Below, piece after piece: positions 17,398 to 25,684 of a DNA stretch of 30,025 bases. Every line of letters begins with the position of its first letter. Position 1 is the first letter of the stretch. The translations under genes were made by a program, and so were the position numbers. Location: the NCBI GenBank assembly GCA_964356335.1, contig CAYHHI010000042.1, forward strand, positions 1 to 30,025, in the 5' to 3' direction. Source of the DNA: CAYHHI01 sp964356335. GTDB lineage: Bacteria; Arandabacterota; Arandabacteria; Arandabacterales; Arandabacteraceae. The notes beneath the pieces were generated by a model, which made no database searches, had not been told where the DNA came from, and saw only the letters and a list, made by a program, of their open reading frames with translations.

Positions 17398-18729
17398 TCA
17401 AGTCTTTTGTTCCTTCTTCCGCGCGGCCGGGAAAAGGATGTTGTTGAGAATCAGCCTGTAGCCCGGCGAGTCCTTGTGAAGCGCAAGATCGGTGGGTGGG
17501 TCACCCACCATGTGCTGATAGTCCTCCGGATCATGGCCGCCATAGAAGGTGAAGGTGCCGCGGCCCAGAGCTCCATGAAGATACTTGATGTCATCCTGCC
17601 CTTCGGTTTCGCCAAGAATCGTCACGCTCTTCTTGATGAGACTCTTCTCAAACCCCGTGGTCTGTCCCATGAACCCGTTTATTACGGCAACGTGGTTCTG
17701 GGTGAGCATGGCAGGAATGGGATCCTGCTTGGCCGAGAAATCAAAGAGGGTGAAATAGTCATTGGCCTGGCCTCGGCGGGACGCCTTCGGGGTGGTATCA
17801 ATGTCGGAATACTCGTAAATCAACGGATTGGGAATTATCTTGAAGTTGGTGAAGGCCAGGGTCTTCGCGTAGTCAATCTTCTGCTGGCACAGCGGATCGG
17901 GCGGATCGCCATCGAAAACATCTGCAACTATGTCATCGTTCTCAGCGGCCAGCGCGATATCGAAGGAGTCAGTTCCCGAACACATCGTAAAAACAAATCC
18001 GCCCCGGCCGATATATTCTTTGATGTTGCGCGCAACGGCCTTCTTGAGCTCCGAGACCTTGGCGAAGCCCAGTTTCTTCGCGGTAGCCTCTGAGGTCGCC
18101 ACCTGCTGTTTGTACCAGTCAGCATCGCGGTAGCTTGCGTAGAACTTGCCGTACTGCCCCGTGAAGTCCTCATGGTGGAGGTGAAGCCAATCATAATTGT
18201 CGAGGGCCCCCGTCAGGACTTCCTCATCATAGACCTTAGTGTAAGGAATCTCGGCATAGTCCAGGGCGAGCATCACGGCATCGTCCCAGGGTTCCTTATC
18301 GGGCGGGGCATAGACCGCGATCGCAGGCGCTTTCTCAAGAAGCACGACTTCCATGTTCTCGCGCTCGATCGTCGAATAGATCTCCGCAACGGACCCGGAC
18401 GGAATCACATCAAACACGACACCCATGAGTGTGGCTTTGCGTGCGAGGAGATCCGATGCATCAACCATGAAGGAGCCGCCCCGATAATTCAGAAGCCACT
18501 CCACATTCAGCCCCTGCTCGAGGCACCAGTATGCCACGCCATAGGCCTTGAGATGATCTGTCTGGGCAAGATCCATGTGAATCAGGATCTTATCTGCCGA
18601 CGCGATCCCGGGAAGAGCAAGAGACACGAGTAGCGTCAGTGCGAGTACGACGAGCCAGAGTGGGGATTCCCTATGGCTTGTTTGCCGGCGCCTGGGACGG
18701 TGCGCTCTGAGCCTCCCGCTTCGCGACAT
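17398..18729 (-). CDS. Exported protein of the family often labelled 'asparagine synthetase B' (true function unknown)
   Basis: 443 residues from an ATG with AGGAGG seven bases upstream. An earlier in-frame ATG at 18762 has no such site. The Arg-rich N-terminus (n-region to about 20) leads into a hydrophobic segment (24-44) and a probable cleavage after GIASA. The mature part begins DKILIHMDLAQTDHLKAYG, then WLLNYRGGSFM, AVYAPP, PWDDAVMLALDYAEIPYTKVYDEEVL, WLHLHHEDFTGQYGKFYASY, GGFVFTMCSGTDSFDIALAA and FDGDPPDP. I recall this motif series from Bacteroidota proteins labelled asparagine synthetase B. It has neither the N-terminal Cys amidotransferase nor the PPi-loop synthetase domain of AsnB, and it is exported. 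The order of segments suggests a class-I amidotransferase-like (flavodoxin-like) fold shared with DUF4159. It overlaps the upstream TPR gene by about 59 bases. Confidence 0.8.
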   Translation of the reverse strand: MSRSGRLRAHRPRRRQTSHRESPLWLVVLALTLLVSLALPGIASADKILIHMDLAQTDHLKAYGVAYWCLEQGLNVEWLLNYRGGSFMVDASDLLARKATLMGVVFDVIPSGSVAEIYSTIERENMEVVLLEKAPAIAVYAPPDKEPWDDAVMLALDYAEIPYTKVYDEEVLTGALDNYDWLHLHHEDFTGQYGKFYASYRDADWYKQQVATSEATAKKLGFAKVSELKKAVARNIKEYIGRGGFVFTMCSGTDSFDIALAAENDDIVADVFDGDPPDPLCQQKIDYAKTLAFTNFKIIPNPLIYEYSDIDTTPKASRRGQANDYFTLFDFSAKQDPIPAMLTQNHVAVINGFMGQTTGFEKSLIKKSVTILGETEGQDDIKYLHGALGRGTFTFYGGHDPEDYQHMVGDPPTDLALHKDSPGYRLILNNILFPAARKKEQKT

Positions 18730-20812
18730 CGATTTTCCTCCTCGCCTCACCAGCCGAGACACTATCGGGATACTTGAGTATCACTTCCTCGTAAGTCTGG
18801 ATCGCTTCGGGTGCCTTGCCGAGTTTCAGATAGACATCACCAACAGCCTCAAGGGCAGCTGGCGAAAAGTAGGTATCGAGCGTCTCGCCTATGAGTTTAT
18901 ACATCTTTATGGCGCCTTCGAAATCGCCACGGTCGCGGTCAATTGCTGCCAGGCTCTTGAGACTCTCGATCTTGATGGGACCCTGCCCCGGCTCGTCCGC
19001 ACGCTTGGTGAGCAGCACCACCGCCTCATCGATTCTGCCTTGCCTCCTGAGTAGGGCCGCCTGGGCAAAATCCTTCAGCCACAACTTGGCCAGATCCCCC
19101 TTGGCTGCCTTCAGGAGCAGTAGCCTCTCGATGGCATCATTTGCACGCGGCTCATCGGCGTATTCTTTCAACGTGACGTTATAATAGGAAAGCGCATCTT
19201 CGAAGTTCGCCTGGTAGAACCTGATCTCCCCGAGATTATAGAAGGCCTCCTGGGCAAAGTTCGGCTTCCAGTCGGTCCCAACCAGATCGTACGTCGTGAA
19301 GGCATCATCGAGATTGCCCGCACTTACAAGGCAGTCTCCCTTGAAAAGAATGGCATCATACTTGGCATCGCCCCCATACTTCGCGGCGATCACCTTGTCT
19401 GCCTGAGCAATCGCATCTTCAAGCCTCCCCTGGTCATGGTATATCTTCCCGAGGGCCACCTGTGCGTCGCACGCCCACTTTGAATCCGGGTATCGCCTGA
19501 CCACTTCATTGTAAGTAGCAATCGCCTGATCGGGGAGGCCGGCCCTGAGCTCGCATCCGCCCTTACTGAACAGCAGCAGAGGAAAATCCGCCTTGTTCTC
19601 GGGAAGCGATAGCGCAAGATTGAAGACCTCGGCACATTCCCTGTTGCAGCCCTTCGCCTGAGATTTCGCTGCGAAGTTCGATAGAATCTCGGGGGAGAGC
19701 TTCTTATCACGGGCAAGAATCGAGATCTGGTCGAAAGCTCGCTGGCAGTCAGCATCCAGCAGATGGATTTGCCACAGACATGTCCGAGCGACCTGCTCAA
19801 ACGCCTGTTTTCCTGCCGCGCTGTTGAGCGCCCCCACGATGGCCGCTCTCGCCTCCGCGTTTTGAGCCATCTCAACGATGCCGTCCGCGGCGATTTCAGG
19901 ATCACGCTCGCCCACGGCGGCAAGCAGGTACTCCGTGGTAGCGGCGTCGTATCTCGAAAGGCTCCTATAGACCTGGGCCGCATCGCCGGCAAGCAGCGTA
20001 GAATCCCCTGTTGCTTTCCTCCCTCTCGTGATCATGGCGACGGTTTCATCCAGAGCTCCCGAGCGCCAAAGGATCGAGAATGCCGACTGATAAGTCCATG
20101 TCTCATCAGGGGCAATCTTTATGAGTCTTTCCAGGATATCGAGGGCGGGCTCCTTCCGCCCACTGATAAGATAAAGTGAGGCCAGATCTCCAAGTCCCTT
20201 GGGATCCATCGGGCGGCGCTCGACAAACTTCTTGATGACCGCCTCAGCCCGGTCGTACCTCTTTACTTCAACGAGCGCGCTGAAGAGACCCGAGACAACC
20301 ACGGCATCATCGGGATAAGAAGCGTAAAGCCCCTCGAGTTTCTGGATGGCAGCGTCGTAATTGCCCGAACGGGCCAGCACTGTTGCCTCGTGCAAGGACT
20401 TGTCTCTATCACTTTCATTGGCTGGCGGGAATTCTGCTGCGGCTTTGAGCCTGAATTCGAGCTTGGTCGTCTGGTTTGGCGTGACCACGACATTGTTCCT
20501 CGTCTCGGTAGCGTAAGCCATAATGGCAGCCCGGACTGAATAGGTCCCCTCCGGAACGTTCTCAATTACGAATTCGCCATTCGCCTGGACAGGAGTTCCC
20601 AGTCGCGTGCCCAGGATTATCACGACTGCGTCCGAGAGGGGCTTGCCATCCTTGGCATCTACGACCGCACCGGCGATCGTGCCGCTTCCCTCGGCGTAGG
20701 CCGGAGACGCCAAGAGCAGGACGGCAAGCAGCTCGCTCTCAACTCCGACGAGAAGCGTGGAGGCGACAATGCCGCCAATCAGCATTGCCGCAATTATGAA
20801 TGAGATCTTCAT
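18671..20812 (-). CDS. Exported protein with carboxypeptidase-regulatory-like domain and TPR repeats
   Basis: 713 residues. The N-terminal hydrophobic stretch (1-41, ending SPAYA) is a long signal peptide. Residues ~45-125 form a carboxypeptidase-regulatory-like beta-sandwich (GTIAGAVVDAKDGKPLSDA, NGEFVIENVPEGTYSVRA). From about 137 to 700 there are repeated helical pairs of the tetratricopeptide kind, such as ARSGNYDAAIQKLEGLYASYPDD, AIATYNEVVRRYPDSKWACDA and AIQTYEEVILKYPDSVSAGEA. The tail is Pro/Ala/Lys-rich. It probably acts as a periplasmic scaffold for the neighbouring membrane protein. Its ATG overlaps the stop of the DUF4175-like gene (ATGA), which implies coupled translation and a matched protein ratio. 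Many individual repeats are degenerate. No catalytic motif is present. Confidence 0.88.
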   Translation of the reverse strand: MKISFIIAAMLIGGIVASTLLVGVESELLAVLLLASPAYAEGSGTIAGAVVDAKDGKPLSDAVVIILGTRLGTPVQANGEFVIENVPEGTYSVRAAIMAYATETRNNVVVTPNQTTKLEFRLKAAAEFPPANESDRDKSLHEATVLARSGNYDAAIQKLEGLYASYPDDAVVVSGLFSALVEVKRYDRAEAVIKKFVERRPMDPKGLGDLASLYLISGRKEPALDILERLIKIAPDETWTYQSAFSILWRSGALDETVAMITRGRKATGDSTLLAGDAAQVYRSLSRYDAATTEYLLAAVGERDPEIAADGIVEMAQNAEARAAIVGALNSAAGKQAFEQVARTCLWQIHLLDADCQRAFDQISILARDKKLSPEILSNFAAKSQAKGCNRECAEVFNLALSLPENKADFPLLLFSKGGCELRAGLPDQAIATYNEVVRRYPDSKWACDAQVALGKIYHDQGRLEDAIAQADKVIAAKYGGDAKYDAILFKGDCLVSAGNLDDAFTTYDLVGTDWKPNFAQEAFYNLGEIRFYQANFEDALSYYNVTLKEYADEPRANDAIERLLLLKAAKGDLAKLWLKDFAQAALLRRQGRIDEAVVLLTKRADEPGQGPIKIESLKSLAAIDRDRGDFEGAIKMYKLIGETLDTYFSPAALEAVGDVYLKLGKAPEAIQTYEEVILKYPDSVSAGEARRKIDVAKREAQSAPSQAPANKP
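18737..18742 (-). promoter_or_regulatory. Shine-Dalgarno deciding the start at 18729
   Basis: On the minus strand AGGAGG lies seven bases before ATG 18729, inside the coding region of the upstream TPR gene. It fixes the start of the 'AsnB-like' gene and shows the overlap is genuine. Confidence 0.75.
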
Positions 20813-23800
20813 TGTTTCACCTTCTCCAAAGAGATCGCCTTGAAGTAGGCTCTAATAAGCTCTTCATACTCGGGAGGATAGTAGCCGCGCCCCTTGTAAA
20901 GGAGGTCGCGCACCACCCGTTCGCGTTCCTCAAGGGAGAGCGGTGGCGGAGAAGCAACCTGGTATAGCTCACCTGGCCGCGACTTCCGCCTCTGCGTATA
21001 TTCCCTGCGCCTCAAGGATTTCTGGGCATCGAGCATCCGCGTGAGAATCTGTTCCTGCCGCTTCAAGGTCTCCTCGTTCACACTCCCCCTTTTTAAATCT
21101 TCGATCACACGCTTGGCTTCCTCGATGAGATCATCCAGCCTACCGAGCATGTCGGCCCGGTTGCCGTACTGACCCGTGAAATCCTCAAGACCCTTCTTCA
21201 CTGCCTGCTGTTCTGCAGCGAGTCTTGACATCTGGGCTCGCGCTTCCATGCTGAGGCCCTGCTCGCCCTGTTCCCCCTGCCCCATGGCTTGCTGCGTACC
21301 CAGATTGATTCCCATCTGGCTTGCGCACATACCCTCGAGACTATCGAATGCCTCGCACATGCCGCTCGGTGACGAGCAGGAAGATGCCTTATCCATCGCC
21401 TCCATAAGGCCGGCCACCATCTGGTTCATCGCTCCAAGCGAAGCCTTGACATTGCGCCGCGCATTACGGCCCGTTCCCTCAGCCAGATCCTTGGAGGCCG
21501 TATTGACCTGGTCACTGATCTTCAAGATGGCCCGCCCAAGTATGGGACTGACGAAGAGACTCTTCTTGGAAACTTCGAACACGTCCTCCGCAACCTTATC
21601 CAGCGCTTCTTTATAGACCATCTCCCGCCTCGCAAGTTCCGATCTCAGAACATCGGACTGGGAGTTGTCGAGTGCCGAAAGCACTTCCTCCTGCCTCCCG
21701 GAGATGTCCCTGAGGCTATTCATGGTTTTGGTCAGAGCCTGCATGACCTGCTGCCGCTCATCGTTTGAGAGGCTCTCGCTCGCGGCGCTGAGCATACCGG
21801 CTAGTTGCTCGAGATTCTGCTGGAGGCCTTCTCCCGCTTGGAGCGCCGATGACCGCCTGCCGCTTGACATCTGCGAGAGCATCCCCGCCATCGCCTCCTC
21901 GATCTTCGCAGCATCAAGAAACTCACCTGCCTTCTCGATGTCGCCCGCAACGGGATTATTCTGAGACGCAAGCAGATCCTTGAGACTCTGCATCATTTGC
22001 TTCAGGGTTGAGGTGTCCTCCGCAAGCCGCTTCTCCTTGTTCTCGGCGCCGGCGAGGTCCGCCTGATTGCGCAACTGGTCGTTCACTTCCTTCTGGCCTT
22101 GGGCGATGTCATTGGCAAGGTTCAAGACGGCTTCCATCTTCTGCTCGGCCTTAAGGCGTTTGAGTATCTGGATGGCTTGGTCGAGCTTTCTCAGGAGGTC
22201 TTCCTGGCTGAGGTTCATGTTCTGAAGCGCTGCCTTTATTTCCTCGGGTGTGAGGTTTGCCATCGCCTCGCGCATCTGCTCCAGCGCCTTCTTCATATCC
22301 TCGGTCGCTACCTCATTCAAGAGCTGCCTGATCTCTTCCATCTTCTCGATGACATCGAAGTTCACCAGGTTATTCTGGCTCATCAGATCAAGTGTTTCAT
22401 CGAGCGATGATGTCATCTCGTCAAGCCGTTTGGCAACGTCCTCCTGCTCGGCGAGATTCTGCTTGATGGCCTGCTCCTCTTCCCACGGGAGTTCGCTCCC
22501 CTTCTGGGTGTCCTTCTTCATGTCCTCGGCGATTCTCTCCAAGTCCTCCTTGAGTTCCCTGGTCTTGTCGGCCACTTCCTCAAGATCCTGGACACCCTCA
22601 TCCTGCTGCTTTTCGACCTCTTGGTAGAGATCGTAGACCGTAGGCACCCTTGCGATATAGACATCTGTCTTGGAGTATTTGGGACCGGTCAGGGCATCAT
22701 TGTCCGCGACCACGACGTAGTACGACAGGGCCTCTCCGGGGAAGACATCGAGCTGGCTTATGTCCCAGGTCCAGTCACATCTCGCCTGGGTCTTACCGTG
22801 GTAAGCAAGGCTGATTTCCCCCTTCCCCCCCTTCGTTTCATAGTAGAGTTTCATCATCGAGATGCCGTAATCGTCCAGCGCCATAACCGACAAGGGTATC
22901 AGCATGTCGGCCTCAAGCATGATCTCCCTGGCGGGGCTCTCTATTCTCACAAATGGCGACTTGTCGCTGACTACTTTCACGGTGTGGGGACCGTGCGGCT
23001 TGGCCCTGGGACCCTCCACGGCCATAAACTCGAGGGTGTAGCTGAAGTCTTCGGCGAGCCTCATCCTTGTAGCCATCGAGTCCGCCATCACCTGAAGCGG
23101 CTCGTCCCAACTCTTGCCGCCTTCCCCAATGACGGATATCCAGGCGCTCTCGGGAGCGCAGTTCGCCGTAAGTTCAAGTAGGGCTTCCGTGCCATAGGGT
23201 GCGCTCAGGTCCCAGTTCCCCCGGGGAAGCGTCTCCTGCCCCAGTCCGGTATAGCCTGGATAGACCAGCGTTATCTTGCCCGCCGTAATCCGGGGCTCCT
23301 CTTTCACCGAGACACGAAAAACCCGTGTGGCCTGGTCGCCCAGGGTCACAAAATAGGCTATATCCCTGTCGAGCTTGGAGAGGGTACTCTTGTAGTGAGC
23401 GTGCCCCCTGATCCGGAGGCGTTCCTTGGCCCCGAGCGAGTCAAGCCCTTCCATCGCATAGGCTCGCTCTTCGCCATCTGTGAGAACATGGAGGCTCGGC
23501 GTCCTCTTCGCGAAAGCGGTTATCTCGGCATCCACTTCAAGGTCTGAGCCAGCAAGCACTTCCCGATCGCCGGGTTCCACTGCGATGTGAATGCCGCTGT
23601 CCCTCGAAAGCCCCCACAGGTAGCGAAGTCTTGCCCCCGAATAGGTGAAGCTGCCACCATCAAAATGCCACCACAGGAGACTGCCCACGACGATGCCGGC
23701 CAATGGTATGGAATACACTGCAAGCGCCCTCTTCCTGACACTGGCTTGGAGATCAAGATGCCTCACGCGCTCGGCGATACCGCTGATCGCCCTGGAGATA

Positions 23801-24195
23801 AGAATCTCTGAGTAGCCAAACTTGCGGTTGTCAATCTCGGCCAGATCGAGCAGGGTCACGAGATCGAGGCCTAGATCCTTGAGTTCTCTCCCCACCCGTG
23901 CGGCATAGCTCCTTATCGAATGGGAGATCCTGAATACGCTGAGGAGATTGTAAGCCAGGGCCCCGAGGGCAAGGACGAGCGCCAGCACGGCAACTATTCT
24001 TAAGGCGATGCCTCCCAGGCCGAGCCACATATCGAGAATCGAGAGTACGATCCAGGCGAGACCGACCAGAACCAGGCCCGCAAGCACTGCAGACAGGACT
24101 CCAACCGTGATAGTTGAGTTTCTGACCCTGGCGAGCTTGCGGATGACGTCGCGTGCTTGGGGCCTATCTTCTGCCTGCGGTCGCGTGGTCGCCAA
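20809..24195 (-). CDS. DUF4175-like membrane protein with long coiled-coil domain
   Basis: 1128 residues. The start is TTG at 24195, with GAGGAG eight bases upstream; no ATG fits. Two membrane helices (about 30-53 and 62-86), a cytosolic helical loop and a third helix (about 158-176) precede a large, probably periplasmic part. Residues ~190-505 are beta-rich (KITLVYPGYTGL and VAYFVTLGD-like strands, SYYVVVADNDALTGPKYS). From ~520 onward is a very long, highly charged Glu/Gln/Lys/Leu helical region with many heptads, then a helical C-terminus with YYPPEYEELIRAYFKAISLE. This layout matches the DUF4175 family, found beside DUF4159, MoxR, DUF58 and vWA genes and of unknown function. The final EYxELIRxYF motif is a feature I associate with these proteins. 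It overlaps the TPR gene by four bases and lies 23 bases after the DUF4159 gene, so one operon is very likely. Confidence 0.82.
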   Translation of the reverse strand: MATTRPQAEDRPQARDVIRKLARVRNSTITVGVLSAVLAGLVLVGLAWIVLSILDMWLGLGGIALRIVAVLALVLALGALAYNLLSVFRISHSIRSYAARVGRELKDLGLDLVTLLDLAEIDNRKFGYSEILISRAISGIAERVRHLDLQASVRKRALAVYSIPLAGIVVGSLLWWHFDGGSFTYSGARLRYLWGLSRDSGIHIAVEPGDREVLAGSDLEVDAEITAFAKRTPSLHVLTDGEERAYAMEGLDSLGAKERLRIRGHAHYKSTLSKLDRDIAYFVTLGDQATRVFRVSVKEEPRITAGKITLVYPGYTGLGQETLPRGNWDLSAPYGTEALLELTANCAPESAWISVIGEGGKSWDEPLQVMADSMATRMRLAEDFSYTLEFMAVEGPRAKPHGPHTVKVVSDKSPFVRIESPAREIMLEADMLIPLSVMALDDYGISMMKLYYETKGGKGEISLAYHGKTQARCDWTWDISQLDVFPGEALSYYVVVADNDALTGPKYSKTDVYIARVPTVYDLYQEVEKQQDEGVQDLEEVADKTRELKEDLERIAEDMKKDTQKGSELPWEEEQAIKQNLAEQEDVAKRLDEMTSSLDETLDLMSQNNLVNFDVIEKMEEIRQLLNEVATEDMKKALEQMREAMANLTPEEIKAALQNMNLSQEDLLRKLDQAIQILKRLKAEQKMEAVLNLANDIAQGQKEVNDQLRNQADLAGAENKEKRLAEDTSTLKQMMQSLKDLLASQNNPVAGDIEKAGEFLDAAKIEEAMAGMLSQMSSGRRSSALQAGEGLQQNLEQLAGMLSAASESLSNDERQQVMQALTKTMNSLRDISGRQEEVLSALDNSQSDVLRSELARREMVYKEALDKVAEDVFEVSKKSLFVSPILGRAILKISDQVNTASKDLAEGTGRNARRNVKASLGAMNQMVAGLMEAMDKASSCSSPSGMCEAFDSLEGMCASQMGINLGTQQAMGQGEQGEQGLSMEARAQMSRLAAEQQAVKKGLEDFTGQYGNRADMLGRLDDLIEEAKRVIEDLKRGSVNEETLKRQEQILTRMLDAQKSLRRREYTQRRKSRPGELYQVASPPPLSLEERERVVRDLLYKGRGYYPPEYEELIRAYFKAISLEKVKQ

Positions 24196-24203
24196 GATCA
24201 GAG

Positions 24204-24209
24204 CTCCTC
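24204..24209 (-). promoter_or_regulatory. Shine-Dalgarno supporting the TTG start at 24195
   Basis: GAGGAG on the minus strand sits eight bases before TTG. It lies wholly in the short gap after the DUF4159 stop. Confidence 0.6.
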
Positions 24210-24218
24210 GTGAAGATC

Positions 24219-24899
24219 CTAGTGCGTGAGGGCATAAGCGACTATGTTCGTGGCTATCTTCATAGCCGCTTCCCTCCTTTCCGGTGGATCTCGGTGCACA
24301 TCCGCATCTTCAAGGCCGTCACCGATGTCGGTGTTGAAGGTATAGAAAACCACGAGCCTACTTTCATGGATTATCCCATAACCGTGGGGCGCGCCGCCGG
24401 CGTGCTCATGTACCTTGGGAAGCCCTTCGGCGAAGTCATAGACTATGTGATAGATCTCATGGCTGAAGGGGAGCTCCACCAGCTCATCGTCGGGAAAGGC
24501 CTTTCTTATCTCCTTCCGGAGGGTCTCATCCATGCCATAGCAGTCGTCGGCCCAGAGAAAACCTCCAGAGGTGAGATAGAGCCTTAGCCTGGCGGCCTCT
24601 TCATCTGAGAACTCGACTGCCCCGTGCCCAGTCATGTAAAGGAATGGATAGGTGAAGAGAACCTCGTCCATTATCGAGACTCGCGCGTCTTCTTTGGCCG
24701 TTGCCGTGCCCAGAGCTCGCTCCACCTCTCGAAGGAGATTGGGAAGCGAGGTGGGATCGGTGTACCAATCGCCGCCACCCCTGTACTTGAGGCGTGCAAT
24801 GGTGAATTCGTCCGGAAGGCCAAGGCTCTGGCCGACCAAAGAGAGAAATAGAATCGCCGCAGGCAGCAGTACCTTTGCTAGATTCGGGTGTGTTTTCAT
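24219..24899 (-). CDS. DUF4159 family exported protein
   Basis: 226 residues. The signal peptide is about residues 1-27 (LLPAAILFLSLVGQSLG). The mature protein opens with FTIARLKYRGGGDWYTDPTS, then a segment with PFLYMTGHG (85-93), EEAARLRLYLTSGGFLWADDCYG (about 100-122) and ELPFSHEIYHIVYDF, followed by VVFYTFNTDIGD. These are the landmarks of DUF4159, which has a class-I-glutamine-amidotransferase-like fold. The Cys in the DDCYG elbow is where a nucleophile would sit, but no glutaminase triad is evident. DUF4159 genes usually lie beside DUF4175-like, MoxR and DUF58 genes. Here it is the first gene of the operon, and a strong promoter sits just upstream. No Shine-Dalgarno precedes the ATG. 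Confidence 0.87.
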   Translation of the reverse strand: MKTHPNLAKVLLPAAILFLSLVGQSLGLPDEFTIARLKYRGGGDWYTDPTSLPNLLREVERALGTATAKEDARVSIMDEVLFTYPFLYMTGHGAVEFSDEEAARLRLYLTSGGFLWADDCYGMDETLRKEIRKAFPDDELVELPFSHEIYHIVYDFAEGLPKVHEHAGGAPHGYGIIHESRLVVFYTFNTDIGDGLEDADVHRDPPERREAAMKIATNIVAYALTH

Positions 24900-24908
24900 C
24901 TTAACTCA

Positions 24909-24937
24909 ATATAAGTGCGTTTCAAGCGCAAAGTCAA
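24909..24937 (-). promoter_or_regulatory. Strong sigma-70-like promoter, nearly leaderless, for DUF4159 operon
   Basis: On the minus strand TTGACT (24932-24937) and TTATAT (24909-24914) are spaced exactly 17 bases. Transcription should begin about seven bases past the -10 box, near 24902, only two or three bases before ATG 24899. The rest of the 154-base gap upstream holds a GGGCCGCGGCCC palindrome (24955-24966) and a TCACA/TGTGA pair (24992-25004), and no gene. Confidence 0.6.
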
Positions 24938-25053
24938 CAGGGGCAGGAACTGCGGGGCCGCGGCCCGGCTGGCGCGGAGGGTTCCTGAATGTCACATCGT
25001 GTGAAGGCCTCGAACCCTACGTGTGCCGAACTCACGCCACTTACTGCTTACAC

Positions 25054-25311
25054 TCAAAATAGGCCTTCGTCGTCTTCGGTATCAAGCAAATCCATCAGCT
25101 CAAGATCGATGTAGTCTTCGTTTTCGAGCTCGTCTTCTTCATGCTCGGCGGCCTTAGCCTCTTCTTCACCTTCGCCGGCCGCATAGCAGCTATCGCAGAA
25201 TAGGGTTCCTCGATCCTCGATGATGCATCTCCTGCAAAGGCTCACCCCGCACACCGAGCACTCGGCCGAAGCATTGGCACGAGGATGATAGTGACACTTC
25301 AAGTGACCCAC
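25054..25311 (-). CDS. Small B-box-type zinc-finger protein with acidic tail
   Basis: About 85 residues. The N-terminal half carries eight metal-ligand candidates in order: C6, H9, C18, C21, C26, C29, C39 and C42. This is the C-x2-H...C-x2-C...C-x2-C...C-x2-C pattern of bacterial B-box-type zinc-binding domains, and it would bind two zinc ions. From about residue 46 the tail is almost all Glu, Asp, Ala and Leu and ends in EDDEGLF. The start is uncertain: GTG at 25311 lies very close to GGAGGGGG, while TTG at 25302 has more usual spacing and would only shorten the protein by three residues. There is no signal peptide or membrane helix, so it is probably cytosolic. Fusions of such domains to membrane regions are common, but this one stands alone. 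Function unknown; protein-protein interaction is likely. Confidence 0.75.
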   Translation of the reverse strand: MGHLKCHYHPRANASAECSVCGVSLCRRCIIEDRGTLFCDSCYAAGEGEEEAKAAEHEEDELENEDYIDLELMDLLDTEDDEGLF

Positions 25312-25362
25312 CCCCTCCGATCAAGAGCCTCAGTCCAAGATCGCTTTTTTGCCAAACCCGAC

Positions 25363-25388
25363 TTAATACCAAAAACAATTTTTGTCAA
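25363..25388 (-). promoter_or_regulatory. Promoter candidate for zinc-finger gene
   Basis: On the minus strand a perfect TTGACA (-35) lies at 25383-25388 in an AT-rich stretch. The best -10, TATTAA (25363-25368), is only 14 bases away. TAAGTC at 17 bases is a weaker match. The -35 is convincing and the -10 less so. Confidence 0.4.
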
Positions 25389-25445
25389 GAAGAATGTGTA
25401 GCGGTTTTTTGCAAGGATTTGGCATGAGATTGCGCGGGGAGAGCA

Positions 25446-25462
25446 GCGGGCACCTTGCCCGC
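25446..25462. repeat. Perfect 7-bp GC-rich hairpin, loop of three
   Basis: GCGGGCA and TGCCCGC flank a three-base loop. No T-tract follows on either strand, so it is not a classical terminator. Confidence 0.45.
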
Positions 25463-25684
25463 CTCGGGGGCTGACCCGCGGTCTGCGCAATGCGTTGATT
25501 TCAGGCCGGTTAGGTGGCACTCCGCCCTGGGGCGCGGGGGAGGATGCCGAGAGCATAGCTGGCGGGATAACATCGGATTTGCAGGGTGGGGGCGTGGAAG
25601 ATGCCGGGAGAATGGCCGTCGAGGCGATATCGGGATTGTGGGGAAGATGAGTGGGGGAATGGGGCAGATGGGAACACAGCAAAC

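Noticed and set aside
17398..17400. General recoding of TGA as an amino acid
   Set aside because: Several genes here end cleanly at TGA with correct C-termini, for example the stops at 1162-1164, 2376-2378 and 8548-8550.
22099..23181. Plus-strand frames of 103 to 186 codons opposite the DUF4175-like gene
   Set aside because: They are antisense shadows of a gene with strong codon bias; no start signals or domains.
24955..24966. GGGCCGCGGCCC palindrome as a terminator of the zinc-finger gene
   Set aside because: It has no loop and no T-tract, and is far from the stop; it may be chance in GC-rich DNA.
24992..25004. TCACA-TCG-TGTGA as a CRP site
   Set aside because: A CRP site has TGTGA first and a six-base spacer; the order and spacing here are wrong.
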